Source: Pseudomonadota bacterium
GTDB lineage: Bacteria > Pseudomonadota > Gammaproteobacteria > UBA1113
Reading direction: 5' to 3'
DNA length: 64,000 bases
Assembly (NCBI GenBank): GCA_021781965.1
Contig: JAJXVU010000007.1
Coordinates: 1-64,000 of the forward strand
Positions 35,815-45,182 of the stretch are shown piece by piece. A program made the position numbers and the translations under genes. Position 1 is the stretch's first letter. The number at the start of each line of letters is the position of its first letter. The notes below the pieces were generated by a model. The model was not told the DNA's origin and searched no databases. It worked only from the letters and a program-made list of their open reading frames with translations.

Positions 35815-38178
35815 ATGCTAGGGATAACGTTATACATTGCGGGCTTACTGATTTTATCTTATCACCAGCGAACGGCTATTTATTACTCTGTATACGGTTT
35901 TATAGGCTGCTTATTTGTAAGTCTTTACGCTACCAGTGGCTTCATTATCATCGCCGCGTGGCTCATTTTGGCGATATGGTTGCTGTTCTTTCAACTCAGA
36001 CCCTTACGCCGTTGTACTTTAACACCCTTATTATTTCGAATTTATCAAAAAACACAACCCAAATTATCGACTACGGAAGCCGAAGCCTTGGCAGCAGGAA
36101 CCGTAGGTTGGGATGGAGAACTCTTTAGCGGCAATCCCAATTGGCAAAAATTATGGCAACAAAAATTAACGGTTTTATCCGCTGAGGAGCGCATGTTTTT
36201 ACAAGGACCCGTAGAAAACTTATGTGCGCAAATGGCGCCATATCGTTTCTTAGCTACAGAAAACGATATTCCTGGCGAAATTTGGGATACGCTAAAAACA
36301 CAAGGATTTTTTGGCTTACACATTGCCAAAGAATATGGGGGCTTAGCATTTTCTAAAACGGCCGTGGCGATAATTTTAGCTAAAATTGCTTCTTGTAGCA
36401 GCGTTTTAGCCGCCATGGTTTCTGTACCTAATTCTCTAGGTCCCGCTGAATTATTAGCGAATTACGGTACTGAAGAACAAAAAAAATATTATTTACCGCG
36501 TTTAGCTAAAGGCCTTGAGGTGCCTTGCTTTGCTCTAACCAGCCCAGAAGCAGGATCAGATGCCAGTGCAATGCCAGATTATGGCATTGTGAGCGAAGGA
36601 GAATGGCAAGGAAAAACGGTTATCGGCATTAAAATTACGTGGAATAAGCGCTATATTACCTTGGCTCCTAAAGCAACCTTATTGGGCTTGGCATTTAAAT
36701 TATATGATCCAGATGGCTTATTGGGTGATACACCTTATATAGGCATCACTTCGGTATTAATCCCTACAGCGCATCCTGGCGTCGTGACTGGTCGTCGCCA
36801 TTTTATAGGCAATGGTTTTTTTATCAATGGCCCTACTTCGGGCAAAGATGTTTTTATTCCGCTGGATTGGATTATCGGCGGCGTTGAGCAAAAAGGGCAG
36901 GGTTGGCGTATGTTAACCGAATCTTTATCGGCAGGACGTGCCATGGCTTTACCGGGTGTTTCTTTAGGTGGCTGTTATGCCGCTACCTTGATCACCAGCG
37001 CCTATGCCTACATACGCAAACAATTTAAAGTTTCCATAGGAAGCTTTGAGGGCATACAAGAAAAAATTGCCTTGATGGCCATAGCTTCCTATCAAGTAGA
37101 GAGTATGACTCTTTTAACCTTAAGTACAGTAGACCAAGGCGAAAAGCCCAGTGTATTGTCTGCTATCGTAAAATATTATGCTACAGAAGCCTCACGTCAG
37201 ATTACACATGCCGCTATGGATGTGCAGGGCGGTAAAGGCATTTGCATGGGCCCGCGTAATTATCTATCCGATAGCTATCAACTAACGCCTATAGCCATTA
37301 CAGTAGAAGGGGCAAATATTTTAACGCGTAATATGATCATATTCGGGCAAGGCGCTATACGCTGTCATCGCTATGTGAGTGCATGCTTAGAAGCGCTCAA
37401 CCACCGCGAAACCAAACAAGGCTTAGTCGCTTTCGATAAAGCCATTTGGGGACACGTGATGCATTTTATCAGTTTATGGCCGCGGGTCCTATGGCAAAGC
37501 TTAACCGGTGGCTGGCTTATTTGGCCACAAAACCATAGTGACTGGCGAGCTATACAAAAAATAACACTTCGATGCGCCCGTTTTGCTTTTTTAACTGAAA
37601 TTTGTTTTTTGGTGTATGGTGGAAAGTTAAAATTTGCCGAACGCGTATCGGCACGCATGGCCGATAATTTTATACATTTGTATGCGGCCAGCAGTACGCT
37701 AAAATACGCCCAAGAAAAATCAGATCTGGCATGGACTTCTGCCATGGCAAAAATACTCACTGCCGCCAGTCTGAATGAGAATTTATATGCCATAGATAAA
37801 GCTGCGGCCGACCTCATTAGCCAACTGCCTAAACGTCGTTTAGCAAAAGGCTTATCTATGATGTGTTTTCCTTGGGGACGAAAACGAAGTGGCACTAAAG
37901 ACAAACAGAAAAAAGCTATTGCGCAAGCGTTGTTGATGAATAACGCCATGACCGCAGAAATAGGGGAGAAAGTCTATATGGATGCAAATGCCAATAGCCT
38001 CCTCGCCAAATTAATTCACACGCATCATGAAGCGTTGCTGTGTGAGCCTTTATATCAACACGCCAAAGAAGGCACCATTACAGAAATGGAAAAACTACGG
38101 TTAAAGGCTTTAGAACAAGCCATCGCCGATATCATCGCAGTAGATGATTTTCCAGCACATGCGTTTTCACGGGTTTAG
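35815..38178 (+). CDS. fadE: FadE-type acyl-CoA dehydrogenase (first of tandem pair)
   Basis: A 787-residue protein with the long FadE layout: an N-terminal region of two to three hydrophobic helices (residues 1-65), then the dehydrogenase. Core motifs are SVPNSLGPAELLANYG, CFALTSPEAGSDASAMP (FAD/substrate region), the GRAMALPG turn and GGKGICMGPRNYL near the C-terminus of the catalytic part. A ~200-residue C-terminal extension (DUF1974) follows. It oxidises acyl-CoA to enoyl-CoA in the first step of fatty-acid beta-oxidation, likely membrane-associated. ATG 35815 has AGGA upstream. A homologue starts 12 bases after its stop. Confidence 0.9.
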   Translation: MLGITLYIAGLLILSYHQRTAIYYSVYGFIGCLFVSLYATSGFIIIAAWLILAIWLLFFQLRPLRRCTLTPLLFRIYQKTQPKLSTTEAEALAAGTVGWDGELFSGNPNWQKLWQQKLTVLSAEERMFLQGPVENLCAQMAPYRFLATENDIPGEIWDTLKTQGFFGLHIAKEYGGLAFSKTAVAIILAKIASCSSVLAAMVSVPNSLGPAELLANYGTEEQKKYYLPRLAKGLEVPCFALTSPEAGSDASAMPDYGIVSEGEWQGKTVIGIKITWNKRYITLAPKATLLGLAFKLYDPDGLLGDTPYIGITSVLIPTAHPGVVTGRRHFIGNGFFINGPTSGKDVFIPLDWIIGGVEQKGQGWRMLTESLSAGRAMALPGVSLGGCYAATLITSAYAYIRKQFKVSIGSFEGIQEKIALMAIASYQVESMTLLTLSTVDQGEKPSVLSAIVKYYATEASRQITHAAMDVQGGKGICMGPRNYLSDSYQLTPIAITVEGANILTRNMIIFGQGAIRCHRYVSACLEALNHRETKQGLVAFDKAIWGHVMHFISLWPRVLWQSLTGGWLIWPQNHSDWRAIQKITLRCARFAFLTEICFLVYGGKLKFAERVSARMADNFIHLYAASSTLKYAQEKSDLAWTSAMAKILTAASLNENLYAIDKAAADLISQLPKRRLAKGLSMMCFPWGRKRSGTKDKQKKAIAQALLMNNAMTAEIGEKVYMDANANSLLAKLIHTHHEALLCEPLYQHAKEGTITEMEKLRLKALEQAIADIIAVDDFPAHAFSRV

Positions 38179-38189
38179 GGGAACTGATT

Positions 38190-40649
38190 ATGTACATTAT
38201 CCTATTGTGCATTGCTTTGCTGATAAACAACAGTTTATTGGGCTTTTATAATGCGAGCAAAGCCGTGTATGCTGTTGCCGTTTTTGCCTTTCTAATACTA
38301 TTGCTCGCTTTGTTACATACAAGTTTGGTTACTGCCAGCATAACCTTGCTCATTTATGCAGGCGTGTGTGCAATTTTCTTGATTGCACCATTACGTCGTT
38401 TATTGTTCATAAGGCCACTGTTAGCATTGTATCGTAAAAAAATACCTAAGCTATCGGCCACTGAGCGTGCCGCTATGGCCGCGGGTAACGTTTCTTGGGA
38501 TGGAGAATTATTTTCCGGAGAGCCTAATGCAAATCTATTATTGAGCTATCCTAAAGCAACGCTGAGTACTGAAGAAGAAGCCTTTCTAAATGGTCCCGTT
38601 GAAGAATTGTGTGCGCAATTAAATGCTTGGGCTATACAATATAAAGACGGCGATATGCCCTTTGTAGTATGGCAATTTATTAAAGAGAATGGTTTTTTAG
38701 GGCTCATCATTCCCAAACACTATGGGGGCAAAGAGTTTTCTGCTTATGCACACAGTCGCGTTATCGTTAAACTAGCGAGCGTATCGCCCGCCGCCGCTGT
38801 TAGCGTATGTGTACCCAATTCATTGGGTCCTGCTGAATTGCTATTACACTATGGCACAAGAGAACAAAAAGATTATTATTTACCCCGTTTAGCACAAGGA
38901 GTAGAAATTCCTTGTTTTGCACTCACCAGTCCCGTGGCGGGATCGGATGCAACCAGTATTATCGATAAAGGCATCGTTTGTGCACAAATGATCGACGGTA
39001 AAAAAGTATTGGGCATGCGTTTGACGTGGAATAAACGCTATATCACGCTTGCGCCCATCGCCACTATTATAGGCCTTGCTTTTAAACTATATGATCCTGA
39101 TCATCTTTTAGGTGAAACAGAAAATTTAGGAATAACTTGCGCCTTGATCCCTAGACAAACTCCAGGCGTGGTCATAGGGCGTAGACATTTGACTAATAAT
39201 GTACTGTTTCAAAATGGCCCTATACAAGGTCAGGATGTGTTTTTACCTTTAGATGCCATCATTGGCGGTCCCGCACAAATAGGCCAAGGTTGGAAAATGT
39301 TGGTGGAATGTTTGTCTGTAGGGCGCGCCATTTCCATTCCTTCATTGAGTATAGGCGGCTCAAAAGCTTGCTTAGCGTATGGCGGTGCTTATGCCACCAT
39401 ACGTCAACAATTTAAACATTCACTGGTTGATTTTGAAGGCGTGCAAGCTGCTTTGGCAAATATCTGTGGATTGACTTATATTGCCGATGCCACCGAAGAA
39501 TTGGCAACGAGTTTGATTGAACAGGGCGAAAAGCCAGCGGTAATTTCGGCTATAGTCAAATATCAAGTTTCTGAAATGTCGCGCACAGCAATATTGAATA
39601 CCATGGATATTTTGGGCGGCAAGGGATTGTGCATAGGACCTACCAATCCTATTACCACTTATTATTCTAGTGCTCCGATTGGCATTACGGTAGAAGGCGC
39701 GAGTATTCTAACCCGTTCTTTAGTGATCTTTGGTCAAGGCCTATTTCGCTCACACCCCTATTTATTTAAAGAAATGGAATTGGCCAGCGAAAAAAGCACT
39801 GCAGCTATCGTGGAGAAATTTGATACTACTTTATTAGCGCATATGAAGCATTTACTACGAATAACGAGCACTAGCCTGTGGGGCGGACTTTCAAAGGGAC
39901 GAATGTTAGCAATTGAAAACCAAGAGGCCGTATTAGATACGCCATTACGCAACTTATCGCGCTACAGTGCTGCTTTTGCGTTATTGGTGGATAGTTTGGC
40001 ACTGGTTTATGGCGGAGCTTTAAAACGTAAAGAATTTTTATCGGGACGCATGGCCGATATCTTAAATTATCTAGTGTGCGCGAGTGCCGTTATCAAAAAA
40101 TTTCAGGACGATGGCAGAGGCGCAGAGGAAATACCCTTACTAACTTGGGCTACTCAATATTTATTTTACCAGATACAAGAAAACATGATTGCTTTATTAA
40201 GCAATACGCCTTGGTATGTACGTGTTAAACTGCGTTGCATTATTTTCCCACTGGGGCGACAGACGGCTATTCCGAGTGATACTTTAGAAAAAGAATTGGC
40301 TCAAGGGGTGGCTCAACCTTCGGCAATACGATCTAGAGTACTAAATGGGGCTTATTTAGGGAATAGCGATAAGCATCCCGTGGCTAGAATCAATGAGCTC
40401 TTGCCCTTTTTTATAGAAACAGAAGAGTTGTGGAAAACATTGTTGCACTACAATAAGAACTTAGATGATCCTCGCTTAAAGTGGTCCGATAGAATTAATG
40501 CTGCCGTAAAAGCACATGTATTCACTATAGAAGAAGGGCATTTGTTACAACAACGTGAAATCTATAGGCAGGAAATTATTGCAGTGAGTGATTATAGCCA
40601 GGAAGAGTTGAATAAATTGGTTTTAAGTAAAGAGGCTGTTCAGGGTTAA
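38190..40649 (+). CDS. fadE: FadE-type acyl-CoA dehydrogenase (second of tandem pair)
   Basis: An 819-residue protein colinear with the preceding one: two or three hydrophobic N-terminal helices (LLALLHTSLVTASITLLIYA), CVPNSLGPAELLLHYG, CFALTSPVAGSDATSI, GRAISIPSLS and GGKGLCIGPTN, and the FadE C-terminal extension. RBS GGGGAA, 12 bp from the upstream stop, so an operon. The two copies differ enough that divergence for chain length is possible, for example in the FAD/acyl loop (PEAGSDA versus PVAGSDA). Acyl-CoA dehydrogenase activity is expected for both. Confidence 0.9.
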   Translation: MYIILLCIALLINNSLLGFYNASKAVYAVAVFAFLILLLALLHTSLVTASITLLIYAGVCAIFLIAPLRRLLFIRPLLALYRKKIPKLSATERAAMAAGNVSWDGELFSGEPNANLLLSYPKATLSTEEEAFLNGPVEELCAQLNAWAIQYKDGDMPFVVWQFIKENGFLGLIIPKHYGGKEFSAYAHSRVIVKLASVSPAAAVSVCVPNSLGPAELLLHYGTREQKDYYLPRLAQGVEIPCFALTSPVAGSDATSIIDKGIVCAQMIDGKKVLGMRLTWNKRYITLAPIATIIGLAFKLYDPDHLLGETENLGITCALIPRQTPGVVIGRRHLTNNVLFQNGPIQGQDVFLPLDAIIGGPAQIGQGWKMLVECLSVGRAISIPSLSIGGSKACLAYGGAYATIRQQFKHSLVDFEGVQAALANICGLTYIADATEELATSLIEQGEKPAVISAIVKYQVSEMSRTAILNTMDILGGKGLCIGPTNPITTYYSSAPIGITVEGASILTRSLVIFGQGLFRSHPYLFKEMELASEKSTAAIVEKFDTTLLAHMKHLLRITSTSLWGGLSKGRMLAIENQEAVLDTPLRNLSRYSAAFALLVDSLALVYGGALKRKEFLSGRMADILNYLVCASAVIKKFQDDGRGAEEIPLLTWATQYLFYQIQENMIALLSNTPWYVRVKLRCIIFPLGRQTAIPSDTLEKELAQGVAQPSAIRSRVLNGAYLGNSDKHPVARINELLPFFIETEELWKTLLHYNKNLDDPRLKWSDRINAAVKAHVFTIEEGHLLQQREIYRQEIIAVSDYSQEELNKLVLSKEAVQG

Positions 40650-40686
40650 AAATGACGTAGCTCAGCGCAATTCAATATCACAAAAT

Positions 40687-41547
40687 TTACTCGATCCTAG
40701 CCACTTCATTCAACATCTCACTGGCAACAAAACGGCCTTTGTTATCACGTATAACATTGGATATCGCAATTTTAGGGTCGTGAGTATAAAACAAACGGCC
40801 TTCATTGGCAGCTAGATAATCCAATAATGCTTCTTTTTCATCAACCACTTTTTCTGGAAAACGATCGTACCCCATTGTAATAGGCGCATGTAACCAGGCA
40901 ACACCCGGAATTAAATCGGCTGCAAAAACCAATGGGCCTTGTTCTGTGCTGATTTCCGTTAACATCAACCCAGGAGTATGGCCATCACTAAAATGAAATT
41001 TATATGCAGAGCCCAAGGTAGCGCTGTGATCGCCTGTAATCAATTCCATACGCCCTGAGGCTTCTAATAACGCGGTTAATTCGGGAATGAACGATGCTTT
41101 ATCGCGCATATGCGGTGCTTTGGCGCGTATAAAGCCTTCTTGACTGACTAGGTAGCGCGCATTAGGAAATAGTAAACTGCTCTTAGCATTGTCTTGATAA
41201 GCCGTTAAAAGTCCACCCGCATGGTCAAAATGCAAATGCGATAATATAACCACATCTATATCTTTGTGCGTTAAACCCAATGTTTCCAATGAATCCAGCA
41301 ATACATGATGCTCTGGGCTTACGCCATAGCGTTTTTTCAGCTCGGGTGGGAAGAAAGCACCTATGCCGGTTTCCAATAAAATGCGTTTATTATCGTCCTC
41401 AATTAATAAGGCACGGCATTCTAGGTTTATACAATTATTCTCATCCGGTTGTAGCCACTTAGACCACAGAGCCTTAGGCACATGCCCAAACATGGCGCCA
41501 CCATCTAGGTGTTGGCTGTTGCCCAAGAGCGATGAAATTTTGATCAT
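40687..41547 (-). CDS. MBL-fold metallohydrolase
   Basis: ATG at 41547 with GGAGA upstream gives 286 residues; a longer frame upstream is not supported. The metal motif HLHFDHAGG is intact, and LVSQEGF, SDGHTPGL (third His region), FAADLIPG (bridging Asp) and FYTHDPKI (last His) follow in the usual order. Such proteins include N-acyl homoserine lactonases and other esterases; no feature decides the substrate. It lies between fadE and eda, divergent from the latter. Confidence 0.85.
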   Translation of the reverse strand: MIKISSLLGNSQHLDGGAMFGHVPKALWSKWLQPDENNCINLECRALLIEDDNKRILLETGIGAFFPPELKKRYGVSPEHHVLLDSLETLGLTHKDIDVVILSHLHFDHAGGLLTAYQDNAKSSLLFPNARYLVSQEGFIRAKAPHMRDKASFIPELTALLEASGRMELITGDHSATLGSAYKFHFSDGHTPGLMLTEISTEQGPLVFAADLIPGVAWLHAPITMGYDRFPEKVVDEKEALLDYLAANEGRLFYTHDPKIAISNVIRDNKGRFVASEMLNEVARIE

Positions 41548-41611
41548 AATGTCTCCAGATATATGAGAATATGCTAAACTATACCTTAGTATATACCATC
41601 GCCAGAAATAT

Positions 41612-41643
41612 CGTAGGGGCAACCACAGGGGGCTGCCGCTACG
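41612..41643. repeat. REP-like hairpin
   Basis: CGTAGGGGCA (41612-41621) pairs, nine of ten, with TGCCGCTACG (41634-41643). The stem end GTAGGGGC is related to that of the hairpin at 42862-42887. Placed just upstream of eda between divergent genes, so it is not a terminator. Confidence 0.5.
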
Positions 41644-41668
41644 AACCAATCTATAAGGAAATGTCACG

Positions 41669-42316
41669 ATGAATGCCATACGTCGAATATTAGCTCGCCA
41701 TCCATTGATTCCCGTTGTAACCCTACATCGCTTAGAATGGGCTTTGCCTTTGGTAGAAGCTTTACAGCAAGCGGGCATTCATATTCTAGAATTGACTTTA
41801 CGTACTGATAGCGCCTGGGATGCCATTACTTTAATAAAGGACGAATTCCCCGATTTTTGCGTAGGAGTAACTACTGCTTTAGAAGCAGAGCAATTTCAAC
41901 GGTTACCAGATACGGGTGTTGATTATATTGGTAGCCCAGCGGTAACAGAAAGCGTGCTACAAAAAGCACTGCATTGCCATTTACCTTATTTGCCCGCGGC
42001 AGGGACCGTAACCGAAGTGTTATGGCTCAGCGAAAAAGGTTTCGATACACTTAAATTTTATCCGGCCCACATTATGGGTGGGGCCAATGCTTTGCAACAT
42101 TTTGAAGCCATTTTTCCACAAATACGCTTTTGTGTTAGTGGCGGTATAGGGCATGACACTGCTTTAGAATATTTACAGCAATCGAATGTAGACTGGGTCG
42201 CGGGCAGCTGGTTGGTCCTCCAGAAAGACCTGCAGGAAAATAATTGGCAGCATATCACGCAAAAAGCACAAAAATTGCAGGCTTCGTTAAAAAGTTTGCC
42301 TAAATGGTCTATGTAG
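41669..42316 (+). CDS. eda: KDPG/KHG aldolase
   Basis: A 215-residue class I aldolase of the Entner-Doudoroff pathway, cleaving 2-keto-3-deoxy-6-phosphogluconate to pyruvate and glyceraldehyde 3-phosphate. LELTLRT carries the catalytic Glu. LKFYPA carries the Schiff-base Lys. AAGTVTEV and CVSGGIG are the phosphate and substrate loops. The GAG(T) motif of E. coli Eda is GVTTA here. RBS AAGGAA. No edd or sugar genes nearby, so the enzyme may serve keto-glutarate or pyruvate metabolism instead. Confidence 0.9.
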   Translation: MNAIRRILARHPLIPVVTLHRLEWALPLVEALQQAGIHILELTLRTDSAWDAITLIKDEFPDFCVGVTTALEAEQFQRLPDTGVDYIGSPAVTESVLQKALHCHLPYLPAAGTVTEVLWLSEKGFDTLKFYPAHIMGGANALQHFEAIFPQIRFCVSGGIGHDTALEYLQQSNVDWVAGSWLVLQKDLQENNWQHITQKAQKLQASLKSLPKWSM

Positions 42317-42386
42317 ATTTAGCGCTGAGGATAAATCATTATTGAGTGCAAATTTGGCTCAAAATAAAGGTAACATAATGATATTA

Positions 42387-42415
42387 TTAACATTTAAAGT
42401 ACCAAAATCTATAAT
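42387..42415 (+). promoter_or_regulatory. Promoter of the Cys-rich membrane protein
   Basis: TTAACA (42387-42392), 17-bp spacer, TATAAT (42410-42415). Predicted 5' leader of ~70 nt contains GCGGTCGC/AGCGGCTG repeats. Confidence 0.65.
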
Positions 42416-42490
42416 ATCGTGCTAGACTGATATTGCGGTCGCTAAAAGCGGCTGTAGGCTTATAAGTTTATTTTTTCAAGGAGAGATTCT

Positions 42491-42841
42491 ATGAAATCAG
42501 GTGCTAAGGGTTTATGTCCAGGTTGTTTCGGTCTGGCCGTGGGTATCATTTGGGGATTATGGTGTTTTATTGCCGGTTTAGTATTGCACGGAAGTTTCAC
42601 CATGGTCGATGCCATGGGTTCCATGTATGTGGGTTACGGCCCAACCTTAATGGGTAGCTTGATTGGCGGTTTGTGGGGATTGTTACATGGGTTCGTCGCC
42701 GCATTTTTAATCGCTTGGTTATACAACTGTCTATCCAGATGCTGCAAATGCCGTTGCTGCAAACAAGGCTGTTGTTGTGGCAATAAAGATTGCGATGGCA
42801 AAAACTGCAATGGAAATGGTTGCAATACAACCAATAAATAG
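42491..42841 (+). CDS. Holin-like small membrane protein with Cys-rich tail
   Basis: A 116-residue protein with AAGGAGAG before ATG. Two hydrophobic Gly/Trp-rich segments (LAVGIIWGLWCFIAGLVLHG; LIGGLWGLLHGFVAAFLIAW) separated by SMYVGYGPTLMGS match a family in Legionella- and Coxiella-like genomes usually annotated as bacteriophage holin. The last ~37 residues hold 12 cysteines (CCKCRCC, CCCGNKDC), with two more near the N-terminus (LCPGC). A cytoplasmic metal-binding or palmitoylated tail is possible. Not part of a prophage. Confidence 0.75.
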   Translation: MKSGAKGLCPGCFGLAVGIIWGLWCFIAGLVLHGSFTMVDAMGSMYVGYGPTLMGSLIGGLWGLLHGFVAAFLIAWLYNCLSRCCKCRCCKQGCCCGNKDCDGKNCNGNGCNTTNK

Positions 42842-42861
42842 TTTTACTGTCTACTAATGTT

Positions 42862-42887
42862 GTACGGGCGGTTTGGAACCGCCCTAC
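42862..42887. terminator. Strong GC-rich hairpin after the Cys-rich gene
   Basis: GGGCGGTT (42866-42873) and AACCGCCC (42877-42884) around TGG, extended by GTA/TAC (42862-42864, 42885-42887). Eleven pairs with one bulge. No T run, so either a REP-like repeat or a T-less terminator between convergent genes. Confidence 0.5.
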
Positions 42888-42914
42888 AGCGTGTTCTTAG
42901 CTTCAACTACCTAT

Positions 42915-43889
42915 TTAGAATCTCTTTGTTGGTCTCGGCAAGTTATTCTGTTCGTTTTGTAGCACCGTCAACACATGCGGATATTTCTCTGCCAGCATAA
43001 TAGGCGTCTTGCCAGACGTGCGTTTTTCCAAATAACTGCGAAGATTATTTTTTCCGTTTTTAGCATCATTTGCTTTGATAGCTGAAATGACTTCTTCTGC
43101 GAGTTGTGCGTTACCATACTCTGCAACAAAATGCAGAATGTTAGGTCCTTTTTCATGAAATGAAGCAACAGCGCCATTTTCATCACGGCGAATCATTTCC
43201 AATAATACGCGTACTTTCATTTCTTTTAATGTCGTTAAGATATCCTTTGCTATATTATTGTTAGGGTTTTCTTGTAGCTGTTTTTCTACGATCGCAATAG
43301 GAGTTAATCCATCACTATTCTTTTTGTTAAGAAACTCGATAACGCCTGAAATAGAGATGTGATCTTGGATATCTTGGATGAAATCAAATCGTTGAGCCAA
43401 GACAGCAAGATGCAAAATAGTATTCATTTTGGGCAGAAGTTCAAAATTCAATAAATCATTCAAAGACCAGCCTTGGGCCTCTATCCAATGTTTCATCCCT
43501 TTAAAACTAGCGTTAATTTTTTCTTCATCTTTTTTTTCTATGCTATCCAACGCTTCCTTTAGATGAGTACGCAAAGATGACTCCTGAGAAGGTTTAAAAA
43601 AGGAAGGGTTTGCGGGACATGATGCGGGCTCATTATCTATTTTATCATAGGCCATTTTTTTATCCGCATCGGAAAGAGTACCAAAAGCTTCACGAACTAA
43701 TTTAAACATTTCTTCTGCTCCGTCAGAGCTATTTTTATCAGGATGATATTGCAACGCTTTTTTACGATATGCTGCCTTTATATCCGCTTCACTTGCATCT
43801 GCATTTAAACCCAATATTTTGTAAAAACCCTTAGGCTCATTTTTTGGGGGTTGCATTGTAGATAATGTTTCTTTCAAATCGGTTGCCAT
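42915..43889 (-). CDS. J-domain plus ankyrin-type protein
   Basis: A 324-residue protein with AGAGGTG before ATG. Residues ~22-82 are a J domain (FYKILGLNADASEADIKAAY, with the catalytic HPDK) and ~83-90 its last helix. From ~110 the sequence is ankyrin-like: MNTILHLAVLAQR, SDGLTPIAIVEK, GPNILHFVAEYGNAQLAEEV and SGKTPIMLAEKYP. J domains stimulate Hsp70 ATPase. The fusion to ankyrin repeats is not a normal co-chaperone and suggests recruitment of bacterial or host Hsp70 to an ankyrin-bound partner. Not preceded by dnaK. Confidence 0.85.
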   Translation of the reverse strand: MATDLKETLSTMQPPKNEPKGFYKILGLNADASEADIKAAYRKKALQYHPDKNSSDGAEEMFKLVREAFGTLSDADKKMAYDKIDNEPASCPANPSFFKPSQESSLRTHLKEALDSIEKKDEEKINASFKGMKHWIEAQGWSLNDLLNFELLPKMNTILHLAVLAQRFDFIQDIQDHISISGVIEFLNKKNSDGLTPIAIVEKQLQENPNNNIAKDILTTLKEMKVRVLLEMIRRDENGAVASFHEKGPNILHFVAEYGNAQLAEEVISAIKANDAKNGKNNLRSYLEKRTSGKTPIMLAEKYPHVLTVLQNEQNNLPRPTKRF

Positions 43890-44058
43890 AATATCACCTC
43901 TTACTCGTTATTTTAATGTTACATAATGATTGTGTTTTAAGCGCTAATAATCTATAAAAAGTTATTTAAATCAATGGCTTAAATTCACAAAGACACAGAA
44001 TTTTAACAGGACAAATTATAACCTATAAATTGTAATCAGTCAAGTATTTTGCATAATC

Positions 44059-45120
44059 CTAAAACACTTGATGCATCGCTCCCTTAGCCAGCCGCATAGT
44101 TTCATCGGCAGTGTGGTTGGCTTTTTCCGAACCTTTACGTAAAACATCTTTGACATAATCCATATTTTTTTCTAAGTCTAAACGCTTTTGATGCAAGGGC
44201 GCGATAAAAGCCGTTAACACTTCCACTAAACGTTTTTTGCATTCCACATCGCCAATGTTTCCGGCTTGATAGCGCGCTTTGGCTTCAGTTACCCAAGCTT
44301 TATCGGGATTAAACGTGTCATGAAAAATCCACAGCGGGTTATTGTCTATGCTGCCGGGATCGGTAGCCTTTAAGCGTTTGGGATCGGTATACATGGCCAT
44401 GACTTTGCGTTGCACGCTGTCGGCATCATCCGTCAATAAAATACTGTTGTTAAGCGATTTGCTCATTTTGAGGAGTTGCCCTTGTTCATTCGGGCCACCG
44501 GTGCCTACCAAGCGTTTCACACGCCCCAGCTTGGGCTCGATGATGGGAAATAATCCACCCTCAGCAATATGCTTTGCATCCTCACTATGCGGATCAACGC
44601 CGCAATAAAGCTGGTTAAAGCGCCTAGCCACTTCGCGTGTCATTTCCAGATGCGGTATTTGATCTTCACCTACGGGCACTAAGGCGGGCCTAAAAGCGAG
44701 TATATCGGCGACTTGGCCTATGGGATAGAGTAGGAAACCAAAAGGGTAGCTGTCGCCCAAACCTTTGTCGCGAATTTCGTCTTTGATAGTGGGGTTACGC
44801 ATTAAGCGCGGAAAGGGGATTAACATGCTAAAAATGAAGGTCAGCTCACTGATAGCAGGAATGTCGGATTGTACAAAAATACAACTTTTTTGTGGATCTA
44901 TGCCTGTGCATAAGAAGTCTATCGCAATATCCAAGGTATCTTGATATATTTTCTCTGGGTGTTCAGCGCGAGTGGTCAGAGCATGTATATTGGCTAAAAT
45001 AAAGTAACAATCATATTCGTCTTGCATTAAGACGCGATTTTCCAGCGAACCCACCCAATGACCCAGGTGCAAACGCCCTGTAGGGGTGTCACCGGTTAAA
45101 ATACGCTGTTTTTCTGGCAT
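44059..45120 (-). CDS. trpS: Tryptophanyl-tRNA synthetase
   Basis: A 353-residue class I aminoacyl-tRNA synthetase. GDTPTGRLHLGHWVGSLE contains the HIGH-like HLGH, and KMSKSLNNSI the KMSKS signature. AGGACC precedes ATG. Charges tRNA-Trp with tryptophan. Divergent from gltX, with a 62-bp shared upstream region. Confidence 0.95.
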   Translation of the reverse strand: MPEKQRILTGDTPTGRLHLGHWVGSLENRVLMQDEYDCYFILANIHALTTRAEHPEKIYQDTLDIAIDFLCTGIDPQKSCIFVQSDIPAISELTFIFSMLIPFPRLMRNPTIKDEIRDKGLGDSYPFGFLLYPIGQVADILAFRPALVPVGEDQIPHLEMTREVARRFNQLYCGVDPHSEDAKHIAEGGLFPIIEPKLGRVKRLVGTGGPNEQGQLLKMSKSLNNSILLTDDADSVQRKVMAMYTDPKRLKATDPGSIDNNPLWIFHDTFNPDKAWVTEAKARYQAGNIGDVECKKRLVEVLTAFIAPLHQKRLDLEKNMDYVKDVLRKGSEKANHTADETMRLAKGAMHQVF

Positions 45121-45182
45121 AAATAGGTCCTAATCTGTTAGAATATCAGCCATTAGCTTATCATTTCTATGGAAAATTTACC

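Noticed and set aside
37371-37949. 192-codon minus-strand frame inside the first fadE
   Set aside because: Shadow of a well-conserved dehydrogenase on the other strand.
41548-41778. Longer N-terminus for the MBL-fold protein
   Set aside because: The extension overlaps eda and is Arg/Trp-rich noise; ATG 41547 has a good ribosome-binding site and starts the fold.
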